Below are positions 1 to 9,329 of a stretch of 64,000 nt of DNA, in pieces. A program made the translations under genes and the position numbers. This DNA comes from JBDGYW01 sp964518955. GTDB lineage: Bacteria > Gemmatimonadota > Gemmatimonadetes > Gemmatimonadales > GWC2-71-9. The stretch lies in assembly GCA_964518955.1 (NCBI GenBank), contig CAZFHS010000001.1, positions 259,725-323,724 of the forward strand. Direction: 5' to 3'. Numbering within the stretch: position 1 is the first letter of the stretch; every line of letters starts with the position of its first letter. The notes beneath the pieces are model-generated. The model saw only the letters and a list, made by a program, of their open reading frames with translations. It was not told the DNA's origin and did not search any database.

Positions 1-277
1 CCGGCACGAATCCGATGCGCTCATAGATCTTGGTCTGCTTGTTGGGATCCTCGCCGAACACCGACACTGTGCCTTCAGAGGTGCGCATCAAACCGGTGAT
101 CATTCGGAGGAGCGTGGTCTTCCCCGCTCCGTTCGGTCCCAGCAGACCCGTAATGCCCGGTCCGAACGAACAGGTCATGTCGGACACAGCGACCTTGGTT
201 CCGAACCACTTGGAGACACCTGTCACTCGTACCGTCGCGTTGACGACCTGCGCAGGATCGGGCGGCAGTTCTGTCAT
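1..277 (-). CDS. ABC transporter ATP-binding protein (5' part, cut by window edge)
   Basis: The first 92 codons of an ABC ATPase read leftward off the window. A Walker A motif, GPNGAGKTT, lies about 50 residues in, followed by the usual helix with LLRMITGL. The Q-loop, signature and Walker B would lie outside the window. The start codon overlaps the stop of the permease gene (ATGA at 274-277), so it is translated with that permease and with the ATPase before it. Two ATPases flanking one ABC-2 permease suggests an exporter using both as alternative or heterodimeric motors. The substrate cannot be told. Confidence 0.9.
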   Translation of the reverse strand, partial: MTELPPDPAQVVNATVRVTGVSKWFGTKVAVSDMTCSFGPGITGLLGPNGAGKTTLLRMITGLMRTSEGTVSVFGEDPNKQTKIYERIGFVP

Positions 278-1164
278 ATCTCTTTACGATACTGGCGAGC
301 TGCGAGTACTGCAGTGATCAAAACCACCACGACAATGACTATCGCACCTATCCACGGCTCCATGTACACTCGATCCAGAGGCGTCACCGTGTACACCTCA
401 CCGAACAGCCAATCCCGGACCGAGAACGGGTTGAAGAAGAGCGAGAGAGGAGCGAGCACTTTGAAAACGAGCAGGTCGCTCACCCTCGGAATAGCATCGC
501 TCAGCGCTCCCGTCAAAAACATCGTTACCACGTAAATGCCGGTGGCCATCGCCACCCGCTTGCCGTACAGGGACACCAGAAATGCTGGCGCACCGTACCC
601 TAAAACGAATGCGACCGTGGTCCCTAGAATCTCCGGGATCAGGTCAGCGTTCTCGGCGATGCCCGCCCGCATCCCGTCCACGTTGAGCGCGGAGACTCCG
701 AAAAACAGAATCGCCTGAGGGATGATGATGTAGAGAAACGTGAGGGTTGCGATCGTTGCAGCGCGCGCGAGCAGATAGTCAACGGCGCGAATCGGGCGCG
801 ATGCATAGATAGATAGCACGCCGTACCTGCGATCGGGAACGAGGAGTATCGACGTCACGAGTGCCACGAACAGAATGGACAACGTCCCGATGACCTCGAA
901 GAACTCTGACGGCGACCCGAACGGACCTACTTCTTCCACCGTGACGCCCTCGAACACAAACGTCAGCCCGACGAACCAGGCGGCCGGCACGATTGCAGAT
1001 GCAATGAGAGCCCAAGGCAGCACCTTTGCCCACGGTTTCCTACGCAACCCCAGCGACCGACGGGTACCGTCCACAACCATGGCGCGAAACGCGCCGGCTC
1101 TGCCCAAACGCGGTCCTTCGTGAGGCGTATAGCCGAGATCGTAAACAACCCCCTCGGCACTCAT
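274..1164 (-). CDS. ABC-2 type transporter permease
   Basis: A 296-residue integral membrane protein of the ABC-2 permease kind. It has a cytoplasmic N-terminus of about 45 residues, a first membrane segment near residues 48-68, a second near 92-110 and four more spaced to the C-terminus, which ends in a short basic tail. The start ATG overlaps the stop of the upstream ATPase by four bases (1161-1164), and its own stop overlaps the next ATPase start. The three genes therefore form one translationally coupled operon. ABC-2 permeases export drugs, lipids or polysaccharides, or serve Nos/Gld-like systems; nothing here decides the substrate. Confidence 0.85.
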   Translation of the reverse strand: MSAEGVVYDLGYTPHEGPRLGRAGAFRAMVVDGTRRSLGLRRKPWAKVLPWALIASAIVPAAWFVGLTFVFEGVTVEEVGPFGSPSEFFEVIGTLSILFVALVTSILLVPDRRYGVLSIYASRPIRAVDYLLARAATIATLTFLYIIIPQAILFFGVSALNVDGMRAGIAENADLIPEILGTTVAFVLGYGAPAFLVSLYGKRVAMATGIYVVTMFLTGALSDAIPRVSDLLVFKVLAPLSLFFNPFSVRDWLFGEVYTVTPLDRVYMEPWIGAIVIVVVVLITAVLAARQYRKEI

Positions 1165-2072
1165 GCAGCTCCGTGCTCCTCGCTGAGATACGCGTCTTCG
1201 AGCGTCGTTACACTGGGGCGAAGCATCTGCACACCTGCCCCAGTCTCAGCAAGCACCTGCATGATGAGGTCGTACGGGTCGTGCTCTGTCGTCGTCACCT
1301 CGAGGCGAAGCCCAGCTAAATTCACGCTTGCACCGCGGGCGCGGAGCGCACCAGCGACTTGTTCAGGATCCCGCAACACTTCTACCTGAACCGTTTCGCC
1401 AACCGTGAGTGTATCGAGCGCGCTGTTCCGGACGATCCGCCCACCCTCGATCATCACGATCCAGTCGCACGTGGTTTCGATGTCATTTAGCATGTGGCTC
1501 GACACCAGCGTGTGGATCCCGAAGCCCTTGAGCCTCCCGATCAGATGAAGCATCTCGTCTCGCCCCTCGGGGTCCATCCCGGCAAGCGGCTCGTCGAGGA
1601 ATACGAGCTCAGGGTCGTGCACGATGGCTTGCGCTAGGAGCGCGCGCTGCAACATACCGGTTGAGAAATCACTGAAGTGGCGGAACCGCTCTTCGTGCAA
1701 TCCCACCAGTGTGAGCACGTCTGACGCCCGCTGCTTCGCGGCCTTGTGAGGGATGCCCGCTAGCTCGGCGGCATAGATCAGGAAATCCGCAGCCGTCTGG
1801 TCCGCAGGTAGGCCGCCCCGCTCCGGCATGTACCCTACCCGGGCTCTCATTGCGATGAGTTGTTCGGTAACCGAAAGGCCGAGCACCGACGCCGAACCCT
1901 TTGAGGGTTTCAGAATGCCCAGAAGCACTTTGATGAGTGTGCTCTTGCCTGCACCATTAGATCCAACCAGTCCTACGCTACCAAGTGGGATCGAACAGGT
2001 CAGCCCGCTCAGAGCTTCGAAATCGCCGTATGACTGGCTGAGGCCGTTGAGCTCGATCAGTGGCGTTGGCAC
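1161..2072 (-). CDS. ABC transporter ATP-binding protein
   Basis: A complete ABC ATPase of 303 residues. It has Walker A GSNGAGKST (about 37-45), a degenerate signature FSTGMLQR (about 135), Walker B LVFLDEP followed by LAGMDPEG, and the switch histidine in SSHML. The last 90 residues form the extra C-terminal domain typical of ABC-2 exporter ATPases. I place the start at the GTG at 2072 (VPTPLIEL). The open frame extends to 2147, but the added residues look non-coding and unrelated to the family. It is the first gene of the exporter operon and overlaps the permease start. Confidence 0.9.
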   Translation of the reverse strand: MPTPLIELNGLSQSYGDFEALSGLTCSIPLGSVGLVGSNGAGKSTLIKVLLGILKPSKGSASVLGLSVTEQLIAMRARVGYMPERGGLPADQTAADFLIYAAELAGIPHKAAKQRASDVLTLVGLHEERFRHFSDFSTGMLQRALLAQAIVHDPELVFLDEPLAGMDPEGRDEMLHLIGRLKGFGIHTLVSSHMLNDIETTCDWIVMIEGGRIVRNSALDTLTVGETVQVEVLRDPEQVAGALRARGASVNLAGLRLEVTTTEHDPYDLIMQVLAETGAGVQMLRPSVTTLEDAYLSEEHGAA

Positions 2073-2265
2073 TGGGCGTCGATTGCAAAGAGCAGAGTAC
2101 AGAGCGCAGGGTGCAGATTGGCGATGGGCAAGCACGTCACGTTGCACATGGTCGGCAAAGATGCAGCAGGGAACGGGAGATCGCCAGGTACCAACATAAC
2201 CGGCCCGCCAACCTTGCCTCGATGATACATTTGGCTAACCTGCGAACGACTCCAAAGGTTGAGCA

Positions 2266-3681
2266 ATGACGGTAGATCGAATGAGGACGCCGAATCTGTT
2301 GATGTCACTGATTCCCATCATATGCATGGTGCTGCTCCTGGGCATCGGGTGTGGGATTTACAAACTCGAGCCGGCCCCCATGATGATCGTTTCCGCCTTT
2401 GTCGCAGGCATCATCGCGTGGCGTCACGGCTTTACGTGGAAAGACATGCAGTCGGGCGTCATTCAGAAGATCGCCGATGCGATGCCCGCCATTTTAATAC
2501 TCTGGAGTGTCGGCTTCCTGATCGGGTCATGGATGTTCAGCGGCACCGTCCCGATGATCATCTACTACGGCGTCCAGATCGTTAATCCGAAGTTTGTTCT
2601 CGTCACCGCGTTCTTCATCACGGCAATTGTTTCGACCGTCACAGGCACATCGTGGGGATCGGCCGGAACGGTCGGCGTTGCGCTGATGGGCATCGCCGGT
2701 GGGCTGGGAGTATCGTTGCCCGCAACCGCGGGATCGGTAGTGGCCGGCGCGTACTTCGGCGACAAGATCTCTCCGCTGTCGGACACGACAAACCTCGCGC
2801 CTATCGCTGCGGGCAGCGAACTGTACGAGCACATCAGGCACCTTCTCTACACCACAGTTCCAGCGATGCTCGTCGCCCTGGTCGTCTACACATTCGTGGG
2901 CCTGAACGCCACCGGCAACGTGGCAACACCTGAATCAGTGCAGGCACTGTTGGACCAGCTCAATCAGATGTTCGACCTGAACCTGATCTTGCTGCTCCCC
3001 GTAGCGCTGATCATCACCGGTTCCCTCAAGAAATGGCCGACCATACCTACCATGCTCGGCACTAGTCTCTTTTCCATGGCCCTCGGCTTCTTCGTGCAAG
3101 GGTTTTCGATTCAGGACGGCATCACGTCGTTGGTCGAGGGGTTCAACGTGTTCATGACTGGGTTCGAGGACAGCATCTCCGACGACGTGACGAGCCTGAT
3201 CAATCGTGGCGGTGTCATGTCCGTCACGAAAACGACGGTGCTGATTTTCAGCGCGATGAGTTACGCTGGCATCATGAGCAAGTCAGGAATGCTCGAAACG
3301 GTGCTCGGTGCCCTCATGAGTAGGGTGAAGCGAACTTCCGGCGTCATACTCTCCACGATCGCGTCATGTGTCACCACGGCGTTCATAACCGGCAGCTCTT
3401 ACCTGTCAATTCTCTTGCCAGGTGAGCTCTTCAAGGAGACTTATCCCAAACGCGGGCTGCACCCCAAGAACCTCTCGAGGACGCTGGAAGATTCCGGTAC
3501 TGTCATCGTACCGCTCATCCCGTGGTCGGCGGCGGGCGCATTCATGGCAGTGACTCTAGGGGTGGAAACGGTTGCGTACCTGCCGTGGGCGGTGCTCAAT
3601 TATTCGGGAATCGTGTTCGCAATTCTATTGGCATACACTGGTATTGGCATAGCACGACTGGAAGGTGAAGAGGCTTCATGA
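2266..3681 (+). CDS. nhaC: Na+/H+ antiporter, NhaC family
   Basis: A 471-residue polytopic inner-membrane protein with about eleven hydrophobic segments. NhaC-family signatures are visible: the GTSWGSAGTVGVA segment near residue 130 and GAYFGDKISPLSDTTN near 163-178, which carry the polar residues of the transport path. Members exchange Na+ for protons, and some exchange organic anions or amino acids. The start at 2266 follows a purine-rich AAAGGTTGAG. The stop overlaps the start of the isoaspartyl dipeptidase (ATGA at 3678-3681), so the two are co-translated. This raises the possibility that the carrier moves a dipeptide or amino acid rather than, or as well as, Na+; that is inference only. 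Confidence 0.85.
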   Translation: MTVDRMRTPNLLMSLIPIICMVLLLGIGCGIYKLEPAPMMIVSAFVAGIIAWRHGFTWKDMQSGVIQKIADAMPAILILWSVGFLIGSWMFSGTVPMIIYYGVQIVNPKFVLVTAFFITAIVSTVTGTSWGSAGTVGVALMGIAGGLGVSLPATAGSVVAGAYFGDKISPLSDTTNLAPIAAGSELYEHIRHLLYTTVPAMLVALVVYTFVGLNATGNVATPESVQALLDQLNQMFDLNLILLLPVALIITGSLKKWPTIPTMLGTSLFSMALGFFVQGFSIQDGITSLVEGFNVFMTGFEDSISDDVTSLINRGGVMSVTKTTVLIFSAMSYAGIMSKSGMLETVLGALMSRVKRTSGVILSTIASCVTTAFITGSSYLSILLPGELFKETYPKRGLHPKNLSRTLEDSGTVIVPLIPWSAAGAFMAVTLGVETVAYLPWAVLNYSGIVFAILLAYTGIGIARLEGEEAS

Positions 3682-4826
3682 TTCTCATCAAGAGCATCGA
3701 CGTTTTTTGCCCCACCCATTTGGGCATCCGCGACATCCTAATCTGTGGTGGAAAAATAGAGTTGATCGAAGAAAGCATCGATATCGGAGTCGAGTACGCT
3801 ACGATAATCGACGGGGCCGGTCTCACGGCCATTCCGGGAATCATCGATCAACACGTTCACGTGACGGGCGGAGGAGGTGAGGGAGGATTCTCGACGAGGG
3901 CTCCAGAGCTCAAACTGGCCGACATGATCGAGAGTGGAATCACGACCGTCGTCGGCTTGTTGGGAACCGACGCCTCCACCCGTTCGGTCCAAAACCTCGT
4001 CGCAAAGACCAAGTCGATCAACGAGCAAGGGTTTAACGCGTATTGCCTGACCGGCTCATACGAATACCCATCGCCCACGATCACTGGCAGTGTGAAGAGC
4101 GACATCGTATTCATAAACGAAGTAGTCGGATGCAAGATCGCCCTTTCGGACCACCGGTCATCTCATATGACAGCCGACGAGTTCACCAGGCTCGCTACCG
4201 AGGTAAAGGTAGCTGGCATGTTGGCTGGCAAACCTCAGATGCTCGTCGTACACATGGGAGAGGGCAAAGGCGGCCTCTACCCCATTTTCAACATCGTCGA
4301 AGACAGCGATCTGCCCATCAACGTGTTTAGGCCCACACATCTCAACAGGTCAAAACGCCTCGTCGAAGAGTCATTGGAGTTCGCCAAGCGCGGTGGGTAC
4401 GTCGACTATACTTGCGGACTCGGTATTGGCGATTCTACCCGCCCGTCCGCTGTCGTGAAAGCCGCGAAGGAAGCCAGTGTGCCGCTCGACAAGATGACGT
4501 TCACGTCGGACGGCTATGGCAGCTTCTCCACCTACGACGACGAAGGCAATCTGGAGCGGATCGGAATCGCATCCCTCAACGCGGTTTTCGATAAGCTTCG
4601 ACACATGGTCAAAGAACATGGGCTTGGGCTTGAAGACGCTCTTCCATTCATGACCACAAATGTTGCGGATGGTCTAAACCTGTCCGGCACAAAGGGGAAA
4701 CTCGCATCCGGACACGACGCTGACCTACTGATTGTAGACGAGGATCTCGAGATACGTACATTCATCGCGCGCGGCACCGTACTGAAACAAGACGGCAATA
4801 TCGTGGCGCGGTTTCCATTTGAGTAG
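3678..4826 (+). CDS. iadA: isoaspartyl dipeptidase (beta-aspartyl peptidase)
   Basis: A 382-residue amidohydrolase of the IadA family, which hydrolyses beta-aspartyl (isoaspartyl) dipeptides formed by protein ageing. The first metal-binding HxH lies in IDQHVHVTGGGGEGG (His59 and His61). The bridging carboxylated lysine would be in GCKIALSDHR, further metal ligands in VVHMGEG and RPTHLNR, and the catalytic aspartate in FTSDGYGS. A composite beta-sandwich from both termini is suggested by the C-terminal ADLLIVD segment. There is no signal peptide, so it acts in the cytoplasm. The start overlaps the nhaC stop and 13 bases separate it from the next gene, so the three form an operon. Confidence 0.92.
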   Translation: MILIKSIDVFCPTHLGIRDILICGGKIELIEESIDIGVEYATIIDGAGLTAIPGIIDQHVHVTGGGGEGGFSTRAPELKLADMIESGITTVVGLLGTDASTRSVQNLVAKTKSINEQGFNAYCLTGSYEYPSPTITGSVKSDIVFINEVVGCKIALSDHRSSHMTADEFTRLATEVKVAGMLAGKPQMLVVHMGEGKGGLYPIFNIVEDSDLPINVFRPTHLNRSKRLVEESLEFAKRGGYVDYTCGLGIGDSTRPSAVVKAAKEASVPLDKMTFTSDGYGSFSTYDDEGNLERIGIASLNAVFDKLRHMVKEHGLGLEDALPFMTTNVADGLNLSGTKGKLASGHDADLLIVDEDLEIRTFIARGTVLKQDGNIVARFPFE

Positions 4827-4839
4827 TGAGGGAAACGGC

Positions 4840-6012
4840 ATGACCACCAGACGTGATTTCCTAGGCGGTATGGCGGTGGCTGGATTGGGTTTGGGACACC
4901 ACACTTTCCCAACTCGGGAGGTAGCCGGAACCGGACGGTCAGATGGTGCCCCAATTCGTGCATACCGGTACAGCGTGGAAAAGGCTCAACGCCCCCTCAG
5001 AATCCTCATCCTCGGCGGAACCGCCTTTCTCGGCCCGGCGGAGGTGGAATACGCGATAGCCAGGGGCCACACCGTTACCCTATTCAATCGAGGCCGCACC
5101 AACCCGCACCTCTTCCCGGACGTCGAGAAACTCGTCGGTGATCGTGCTACACCAGACTACTCGGCACTGGAGGGTCGTGAGTTCGATGCGGTCATCGACA
5201 ACTCGGCGAACGTAGCCAAGTGGGTCCAGGACGCAGTCGGTGTGCTAGGCGACACCGCTGGACGCTACCTCTTCGTTTCCAGCATCTCGGCCCACAAGGA
5301 CAACAGCATCATCGGGCAGACTGAGGATGGCCCCGTATTCACACGCGACGACTATGATGAGGTCATAAGAACCGAAGCCGACTTCGGAACCGCTTTTGGC
5401 CCGAACAAGGCCCAGGCGGAACGCGACACTCTGACCGCGTTCGGCGACAGGGGCATCGTGGTTCGGCCTGGGCTCATCGTCGGGCCCGGAGACAGAAGTC
5501 ATCGCTTCACATACTGGCCCGTGAGGGTGGACCGCGGCGGTGAGGTCCTCGCTCCCGGTGACGGAACAGACTTCACTCAAATCGTAGACGTGAGAGACCT
5601 GGGCGCCTTCCTGGTGAAGCTCGTTGAGGACGAGGCGGACGGAACCTTCCTAGCAACAGGACCCGAATCGCCTCTGACCATGGCGGAAATGCTCTACGGC
5701 TGCAGGGCCGTGGTGTCCACCCCGGTGTCATTCACTTGGGTTTCAGCCGACTTCCTCCAGGAGCACGACGTGGGCGCCTGGATGGAGATGCCCTGTTGGA
5801 TGTTCCCGTCGGACGAGATGAAGGGGTTCAGCACCTACGACTGCAGCAGAGCTTTTGCCGCGGGGCTCACATTCCGTCCGCTGGCTGACACTGCATGGGA
5901 CACGCTCGAGTGGTACAAGAGCATTCCAGAGGAACAGCAACAAATGCGGACCGGCATCGACCCGGAAAAGGAAGCTCGAGTTTTGGAGGCCTGGCACGCG
6001 CGCGAGGGGTAA
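4840..6012 (+). CDS. Tat-exported NAD-dependent epimerase/dehydratase-like protein
   Basis: A 390-residue extended short-chain dehydrogenase-like protein with a twin-arginine signal (MTTRRDFLGG, then a hydrophobic stretch), so it is folded with cofactor and exported. The dinucleotide-binding glycine motif is ILGGTAFLG near residue 58, followed by an acidic/basic turn at LFNRGR. The usual YxxxK is not obvious (FGPNKAQAE occupies the place), as in atypical SDRs related to isoflavone reductase or RNA-binding epimerase-like proteins. I chose the ATG at 4840 over 4819 because it opens directly with the Tat motif and has GAGGGAAAC upstream. It follows iadA by 13 bases. The substrate is unknown. Confidence 0.8.
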   Translation: MTTRRDFLGGMAVAGLGLGHHTFPTREVAGTGRSDGAPIRAYRYSVEKAQRPLRILILGGTAFLGPAEVEYAIARGHTVTLFNRGRTNPHLFPDVEKLVGDRATPDYSALEGREFDAVIDNSANVAKWVQDAVGVLGDTAGRYLFVSSISAHKDNSIIGQTEDGPVFTRDDYDEVIRTEADFGTAFGPNKAQAERDTLTAFGDRGIVVRPGLIVGPGDRSHRFTYWPVRVDRGGEVLAPGDGTDFTQIVDVRDLGAFLVKLVEDEADGTFLATGPESPLTMAEMLYGCRAVVSTPVSFTWVSADFLQEHDVGAWMEMPCWMFPSDEMKGFSTYDCSRAFAAGLTFRPLADTAWDTLEWYKSIPEEQQQMRTGIDPEKEARVLEAWHAREG

Positions 6013-6022
6013 CTGGAGAGTC

Positions 6023-6607
6023 TCAGGTCACCCTGGCGAGGTACTCCCGGTAACGAGTCACGTTCCACACGAAGCCGACTGCAAACTCGACAGTCTGCGT
6101 GGCGACGTCATACGTGACGTACTGTGTTCCCAATACCTCTTCGCCTTTGTTCAGATTGACGGGCATCATCAAGCGTATCATGGTTTCCGTGTTCACGTCC
6201 TCCGGAGCACACGGAAAACCTTCCCGAAGTATGAGCTTCTTAACCTCTCCACCCGGTCGGACGTTGTACGCGAAGCGGTCGGCAACCGACATTAGCAGCT
6301 CGAGCGGCGTCTTTGACTCGACGTCGGAACAAATGTCATCGTAGAACTTGAACGCGTCGTGGAGCACACGCACACCGTGTTCGTCTACCCGATCCAGCAC
6401 CAGCAGGTAGTAAGCATTGGTATCCGTCGGTTCGCGAATTGAAATGTTGACCTGGAGTGCTACGCCCTCACCGACCTCTATTGCCTCGCGAGCGTCTGGT
6501 TTTCGCGCAACGTCGAGGGCCTGGCTGGGCAAGACACCCATTACCTCAGGAAACGACTCACGATAGTTGTCTCCGACTACTATTTCGAGACCATCTATGT
6601 CAGACAT
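6023..6607 (-). CDS. conserved hypothetical protein
   Basis: A 194-residue soluble protein with no signal peptide or membrane segment that I cannot assign to a family. It opens MSDIDGLEIVVGDNYRES and looks alpha/beta throughout, with a GEGVALQVNISIREP strand region and a C-terminal VTYDVATQTVEFAVGF strand pair. The start at 6607 is chosen because AGAGGTG precedes it; the open frame further upstream (to 6862) lacks coding character. It is convergent with the oxidoreductase gene, separated by only 10 bases. Confidence 0.6.
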   Translation of the reverse strand: MSDIDGLEIVVGDNYRESFPEVMGVLPSQALDVARKPDAREAIEVGEGVALQVNISIREPTDTNAYYLLVLDRVDEHGVRVLHDAFKFYDDICSDVESKTPLELLMSVADRFAYNVRPGGEVKKLILREGFPCAPEDVNTETMIRLMMPVNLNKGEEVLGTQYVTYDVATQTVEFAVGFVWNVTRYREYLARVT

Positions 6608-6860
6608 GCAACCACACCTCTCGAGTTGGATTTGTCGTTTCGTGCACGAACCGGTCAAATGCGAATATCGCTGTACCACGGTTTGTGCAACAGTGTATCG
6701 ACAACACGGCATTCTGGGCACAGCAACTTTGGCGACCCGCCACCATGGGGGCAATAGAACTGGTGGCCACACCCCCGACCGGTAGATTAAGATCCCTATG
6801 GTGATCGTCCGGCTCCCGTTTGCCGGGCACTTGTAGTCAATAACCGAACAAGAGGCTCCC

Positions 6861-9329
6861 ATGGTTCGCAGCCGTTCCGTAGCCGCAGTATGGCTTGCCA
6901 GTTTCGTCTTCCTGATGTCGGTCCATGATTCCGCGAGCGCTCAGAATGAGGATGACACATACGTCCTTCCCGACGCGGCCGTTCAGGAGGCGTTTGCCAC
7001 CGACAAGAACTACGCCACACTCAACCACCCTAGCCCGGACGGAGACAATTTCCTGGTTCCGTTGGTGACTGAGCTGTCTACCCTCGAGGAGATGGCCAAG
7101 GAAACCTATCGGTTGGGAATGTTGGAGATCAGGCCTCAGACCGATCGCCTCTGGCATCTCGACACATACGGCATTTACGGTTTCCGAGTCTATTCACTGA
7201 GCGACAGGGCCCTTCGCAACTACGAGCTGCCGAGCGGGGCGTTCGCGTCGGACTTCATGTGGTCTCCAGACGGAAGTCGACTTGCTTTTCTCGCGCATCT
7301 GCGCAGCGGCACAGAGGTTTGGGTGGCAGACGTTTCCACCGGCGAACTCGGCCCGGTCAGCAATGCCAGGGTACTTGCGACCATCGGCACGTCGGCTCGG
7401 GGACAAGGGAGCAATCCATCCCGGATGCTGCAGTGGACGCCGGAGGGATCGATTCTGACTCTTCTGGTTCCGTCGGATCGTGGACCGGAGCCTGAGCGGA
7501 ACCCGGTGCCGTCGAGCCCGATGATCCGGCGTACTCGCGAGAAGCCGAACCCGTTCCCGACTTATCCATATCTGCTACGCGACGAGCACCATGCGACGCT
7601 GTTCGAGTATTTCACCAAGAGTCAGATTGCTGAGCTGAATCCGGGGCAGCCGCCTCGCCCGATCGGCGAGCCAGGCATGTTCGAGTCGATCGCATTGAGT
7701 CCTGACGGGCAGTACGTGATGACTTCCCGCATCGACCGTCCCTTCTCATTCATAGCTCCTTACTCTGGGTTTCCGCGAAAGACGGAGATTCTCGACCGGG
7801 GCGGAACTGTCGTCTCCACCATCAATGAGCGTGCTCTGCAAGAGACAAGGCAACGCGGAAGCAACAATAGTGGCCCGCGGGAGTGGTCGTGGCGCCCGCA
7901 TCGCGACGGCTCGGTGTTGACGTACCTGCTCAGGGGCGAAGAGCCCGAGGACGGCGACGAGCCGCGCCAAGACCAGTTGATGATGCTGGAGGCCCCGTTC
8001 GATACGGCTACGGTTGAAGTCATCGCAACGAGCGACGACCCCATGAGCGGGCATCGCTACTCGATGGACGGCCGTCATGTGTTCGCCACGGTGACGAAAG
8101 ACGGAGAACGCGGGATCGCACAGTTCGACCTGAGACAGCGCAATCCCGACCGAAACCTCCTCGTCGAGTTCTACGACACCGACGAACTCCTTTCCCTGCC
8201 AGGCGATCTGATAACCAACCGATTCTCAAACGGGGTCGAGTACGTAGTTGTGTCGAGCAACGGGAGGTCAGTGTATCTCGAGGGACCTGGTTACAAGGAG
8301 GATTACAGGCCACAGCCATTCGTCGATCGGTTGGATCTGCGTGACGGAAGCACCGAGCGTCTGTTCGAGGGAGCCACCGATTCTTTCGATCGCCCTCTTG
8401 TCACACTGGACCCGGACATGAGCGAAATTGTGGTGAGTCGTGAATCCAAATCTGACTTCCCCGACAGCTACCTGTGGACTGCCGACGGATCGTTCGAGAA
8501 TCTGACCAACAACGTCGATCCGTTCCCTCACATTACGGCAGCGCAGCGTGTCGATTTCCAATACATGAGGCGGGACGGTACAGAGGTCCAGGGGCGTATA
8601 TCACTCCCGACAAACTACCGTGAAGGCGATCGCGTGCCCGCGGTCTTCTGGACCTATCCCCGGGAGTTCGACGATGAGGACGAGTATCAGAACTCCGCTA
8701 TCCGAGCCCGAAACCACAACGCATTTACACACGTGAGTTGGCTTCGTTGGTCGGACATCTGGCTCACACAGGGTTATGCCATCGTTTACCCCGACATTCC
8801 CATCATCGGCGAGAACTACAACGACACCTATATCTCCAACATGGTGGACGCCGTGTACGGTGCGATACGAGCCGTCGACACACTTGGATACATCGACATC
8901 GACCGAATCGGTCATGGCGGGCACAGCTATGGAGCGTTTGCGACCGCCAACCTACTCGCGCACACGCCTTACTTCAAAGCGGGCATCGCGGGTGACGGAG
9001 CGTACAACAGAACGTTGACTCCGATGGGATTCCAGGCCGAGCGCCGGGATATTTGGGAGGCGCCACAAACGTATCTGGAAATGTCGCCGTTTTTTAAAGC
9101 AGATCAGATCAACACACCACTATTGATGTACCACGGTGCTGACGACAACAACACGGGCACCTATCCCGTTCAATCTGAACGCCTGATGATGGCGCTCACT
9201 GGACTTGGGAAAACAGCAGTGTTGTATATGTATCCTTTCGAGTCGCACACACCTCGAGCCATCGAGAACAACCTCGACATGTGGGCACGGTGGCTCGAGT
9301 GGTTCGACAAGTACGTGAAGAATGACTGA
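6861..9329 (+). CDS. S9 family serine peptidase (prolyl oligopeptidase-like), exported
   Basis: An 822-residue exported serine peptidase. The signal peptide occupies about residues 1-27 (cut near DSASAQ). A beta-propeller domain follows (about 60-560), with repeated WSPDGS, LSPDGQ and YSMDGR blade motifs. The alpha/beta-hydrolase domain is C-terminal: the nucleophile is Ser689 in GHGGHSYGAF, the acid is in YHGADDN and the histidine is in ESHTPR. The family cuts short peptides, often after proline or acylated residues. AAGAGG precedes the start. The 3' end overlaps the kinase gene by 8 bases, so the two are co-translated. Confidence 0.92.
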   Translation: MVRSRSVAAVWLASFVFLMSVHDSASAQNEDDTYVLPDAAVQEAFATDKNYATLNHPSPDGDNFLVPLVTELSTLEEMAKETYRLGMLEIRPQTDRLWHLDTYGIYGFRVYSLSDRALRNYELPSGAFASDFMWSPDGSRLAFLAHLRSGTEVWVADVSTGELGPVSNARVLATIGTSARGQGSNPSRMLQWTPEGSILTLLVPSDRGPEPERNPVPSSPMIRRTREKPNPFPTYPYLLRDEHHATLFEYFTKSQIAELNPGQPPRPIGEPGMFESIALSPDGQYVMTSRIDRPFSFIAPYSGFPRKTEILDRGGTVVSTINERALQETRQRGSNNSGPREWSWRPHRDGSVLTYLLRGEEPEDGDEPRQDQLMMLEAPFDTATVEVIATSDDPMSGHRYSMDGRHVFATVTKDGERGIAQFDLRQRNPDRNLLVEFYDTDELLSLPGDLITNRFSNGVEYVVVSSNGRSVYLEGPGYKEDYRPQPFVDRLDLRDGSTERLFEGATDSFDRPLVTLDPDMSEIVVSRESKSDFPDSYLWTADGSFENLTNNVDPFPHITAAQRVDFQYMRRDGTEVQGRISLPTNYREGDRVPAVFWTYPREFDDEDEYQNSAIRARNHNAFTHVSWLRWSDIWLTQGYAIVYPDIPIIGENYNDTYISNMVDAVYGAIRAVDTLGYIDIDRIGHGGHSYGAFATANLLAHTPYFKAGIAGDGAYNRTLTPMGFQAERRDIWEAPQTYLEMSPFFKADQINTPLLMYHGADDNNTGTYPVQSERLMMALTGLGKTAVLYMYPFESHTPRAIENNLDMWARWLEWFDKYVKND

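Noticed and set aside
30..317. Rightward open frame over the partial ABC ATPase
   Set aside because: It is antisense to the Walker A region of a clear ATPase and has no ribosome site.
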